Positions 5,896 to 6,655 of a DNA stretch of 6,655 bases are shown in pieces. The translations under genes and the position numbers were made by a program. Every line of letters starts with the position of its first letter. Position 1 is the first letter of the stretch. The stretch covers positions 1 to 6,655 of the forward strand of contig JAIPDA010000135.1 in the NCBI GenBank assembly GCA_021737905.1, written 5' to 3'. Source of the DNA: Rhodoferax sp. GTDB lineage: Bacteria; Pseudomonadota; Gammaproteobacteria; Burkholderiales; Burkholderiaceae_C. The notes under the pieces are model-generated. The model was given only the letters and a program-made list of their open reading frames with translations, was not told the DNA's origin and did no database searches.

Positions 5896-5916
5896 AGCGT
5901 GACGGTTTAAACACCC

Positions 5917-5925
5917 AGAATAGCA
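5917..5925 (-). promoter_or_regulatory. Possible extended -10 promoter element for greB
   Basis: On the minus strand TGC-TATTCT (5925-5917) has the TGn extension and matches the -10 consensus at 4 of 6 positions. No -35 lies at the normal distance, as expected only if the extended -10 suffices. It sits in the 41-base gap between the kinase stop and the greB ATG, so greB could be transcribed on its own. Weak evidence. Confidence 0.25.
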
Positions 5926-5936
5926 TTGCCGGGCCA

Positions 5937-6655
5937 CTAAAGCGCTTGCAAAGGCACATCCAGCACGAAAGCGGTTCCTAGCCCTGGGGTTGAGCGAATT
6001 GTCAATTTTCCGCCCAAGGCTTCGACTGCGCAGCAAACAACGTCCAGACCCACCCCCCGACCGGACAACTCCGTGACTGCCGGCGCGGTTGAAAAACCAG
6101 GTGCCAGCACCAAAGCCCATACGGCTTCATCAGTGACAGGATCGGGAAGCGACAGGCCAAGCTGGTGAGCCCGGCCCAAGATGGCTTCCCGTGACAACCC
6201 GGCCCCATCGTCTTGAACTTCGACCTGCAAGCTGCTGCCGCTGCTGCACAGCGACAGAGTCAAGGTCCCTTGCGCGGGCTTGCCCGACAAAATGCGGCGC
6301 TCTGCCGGCTCTATGCCGTGATCACAGCTGTTTCGCAGCAGGTGCACCAAGGCCTCACTGATGTGCGCCATCACGAAGCGGTCCAGCTCGAGCTCGCTGC
6401 CCTTGACATGGAGCACGATGTCTTTGCCCAGTTGTTTGGCCAGGTTTTCAACGAGCAAAGGAAAGCGCTTGAGCACCTCTGCAGCGCGCACCCGGCGCGA
6501 GACCGCCAGGGTTTGCCGCAAGTCCTCTATCCCCTGCGAGAGGGCCTGAAGACTGATGCCAATGCCTGGCTGATTCAGCGCCCCGCCATGCTCAAGCAGC
6601 AGCCTCAGTTGTGCTTGGTCTTCGCACATCTGATTTAACTGCATCTCCATTTTTT
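5937..6655 (-). CDS. CheA-like histidine kinase, C-terminal ATPase part, no CheW domain
   Basis: The frame is open through the right edge, so this is the C-terminal end of a longer protein. Numbering from the first Met in view (6650), 237 residues are visible. Residues about 30-75 resemble the end of the CheA dimerisation segment and its link to the kinase core (SRRVRAAEVLKRFPLLVENL). The HATPase domain then has all ATP-binding boxes: N box LVHLLRNSCDHGIEP (101-115, with N107), G1 box DDGAG (147-151), F box APGFSTAPAVTELSG (183-197), G2 box GRGVGLDVV (197-205) and GLGTAF (223-228). This arrangement is specific to the CheA class. The protein stops at LDVPLQAL, where CheA normally continues into a CheW-like domain of roughly 130 residues; greB begins only 41 bases later, so that domain is not encoded here. 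The phosphorylated Hpt domain, if any, lies outside the window. The first Met at 6650 could be a start but has no ribosome site. Confidence 0.85.
   Translation of the reverse strand, partial: KMEMQLNQMCEDQAQLRLLLEHGGALNQPGIGISLQALSQGIEDLRQTLAVSRRVRAAEVLKRFPLLVENLAKQLGKDIVLHVKGSELELDRFVMAHISEALVHLLRNSCDHGIEPAERRILSGKPAQGTLTLSLCSSGSSLQVEVQDDGAGLSREAILGRAHQLGLSLPDPVTDEAVWALVLAPGFSTAPAVTELSGRGVGLDVVCCAVEALGGKLTIRSTPGLGTAFVLDVPLQAL

Noticed and set aside
5905..5912. Palindrome GTTTAAAC upstream of greB
   Set aside because: An isolated 8-base palindrome with no second copy and no known operator match; likely chance.
5896..6120. 75-residue N-terminal extension of greB into the kinase gene
   Set aside because: It runs out of frame through the conserved ATPase boxes of the kinase, and GreB proteins have no such extension.
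1..6655. Search for mobile elements, CRISPR, tRNA/rRNA genes and an unknown gene system
   Set aside because: No transposase, integrase, terminal repeats, regular direct repeats, tRNA-like cloverleaf or rRNA sequence was seen. Coding genes fill nearly all the window and all belong to known families.

Overview
The window looks like an ordinary core-genome stretch of a betaproteobacterium. Order Burkholderiales and family Comamonadaceae (relatives of Polaromonas, Rhodoferax or Limnohabitans) fit best. Three things support this: moderately high GC with GC-rich third positions, a short 67-residue omega subunit, and proteins that read like comamonad versions (the Gmk start MDYPGN and the GreB tip GDRSEN). 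This assignment comes from recognising the families and was not searched.

Layout. On the minus strand at the left are the 5' part of rdgB (1-221, cut by the window edge) and rph (248-985), only 26 bases apart and probably co-transcribed. A 139-base divergent intergenic region (986-1124) separates rph from yicC and holds a plausible sigma-70 promoter for rph. On the plus strand, yicC (1125-2042), gmk (2124-2744) and rpoZ (2790-2993) form a co-directional cluster that ends in a strong intrinsic terminator at 3014-3044. A second small hairpin with a GCAA loop follows it, and then comes the long (p)ppGpp synthetase/hydrolase gene spoT (3107-5362). On the minus strand at the right, greB (5341-5895) converges on spoT and overlaps its 3' end by 22 bases. 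Upstream of greB in the same direction is the C-terminal part of a CheA-like histidine kinase (5937-6655, cut by the window edge). It ends directly after its ATPase domain, with no CheW domain.

How the genes relate. The theme is nucleotide and RNA housekeeping linked to transcription. RdgB removes non-canonical purine triphosphates, RNase PH trims RNA 3' ends, YicC is an endoribonuclease-family protein, and Gmk makes GDP. Omega is an RNA polymerase subunit that in E. coli takes part in ppGpp binding, SpoT makes and degrades (p)ppGpp, and GreB rescues backtracked polymerase. The gmk-rpoZ-spoT order is the classic proteobacterial spoT neighbourhood.

I found no mobile element, CRISPR array, tRNA or rRNA gene, or unknown gene cassette, and nothing that amounts to a new system. 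The points worth a second look are small: the CheW-less kinase end, the hairpin in the spoT/greB overlap, the terminator and odd start of spoT, and the scarcity of Shine-Dalgarno sequences.
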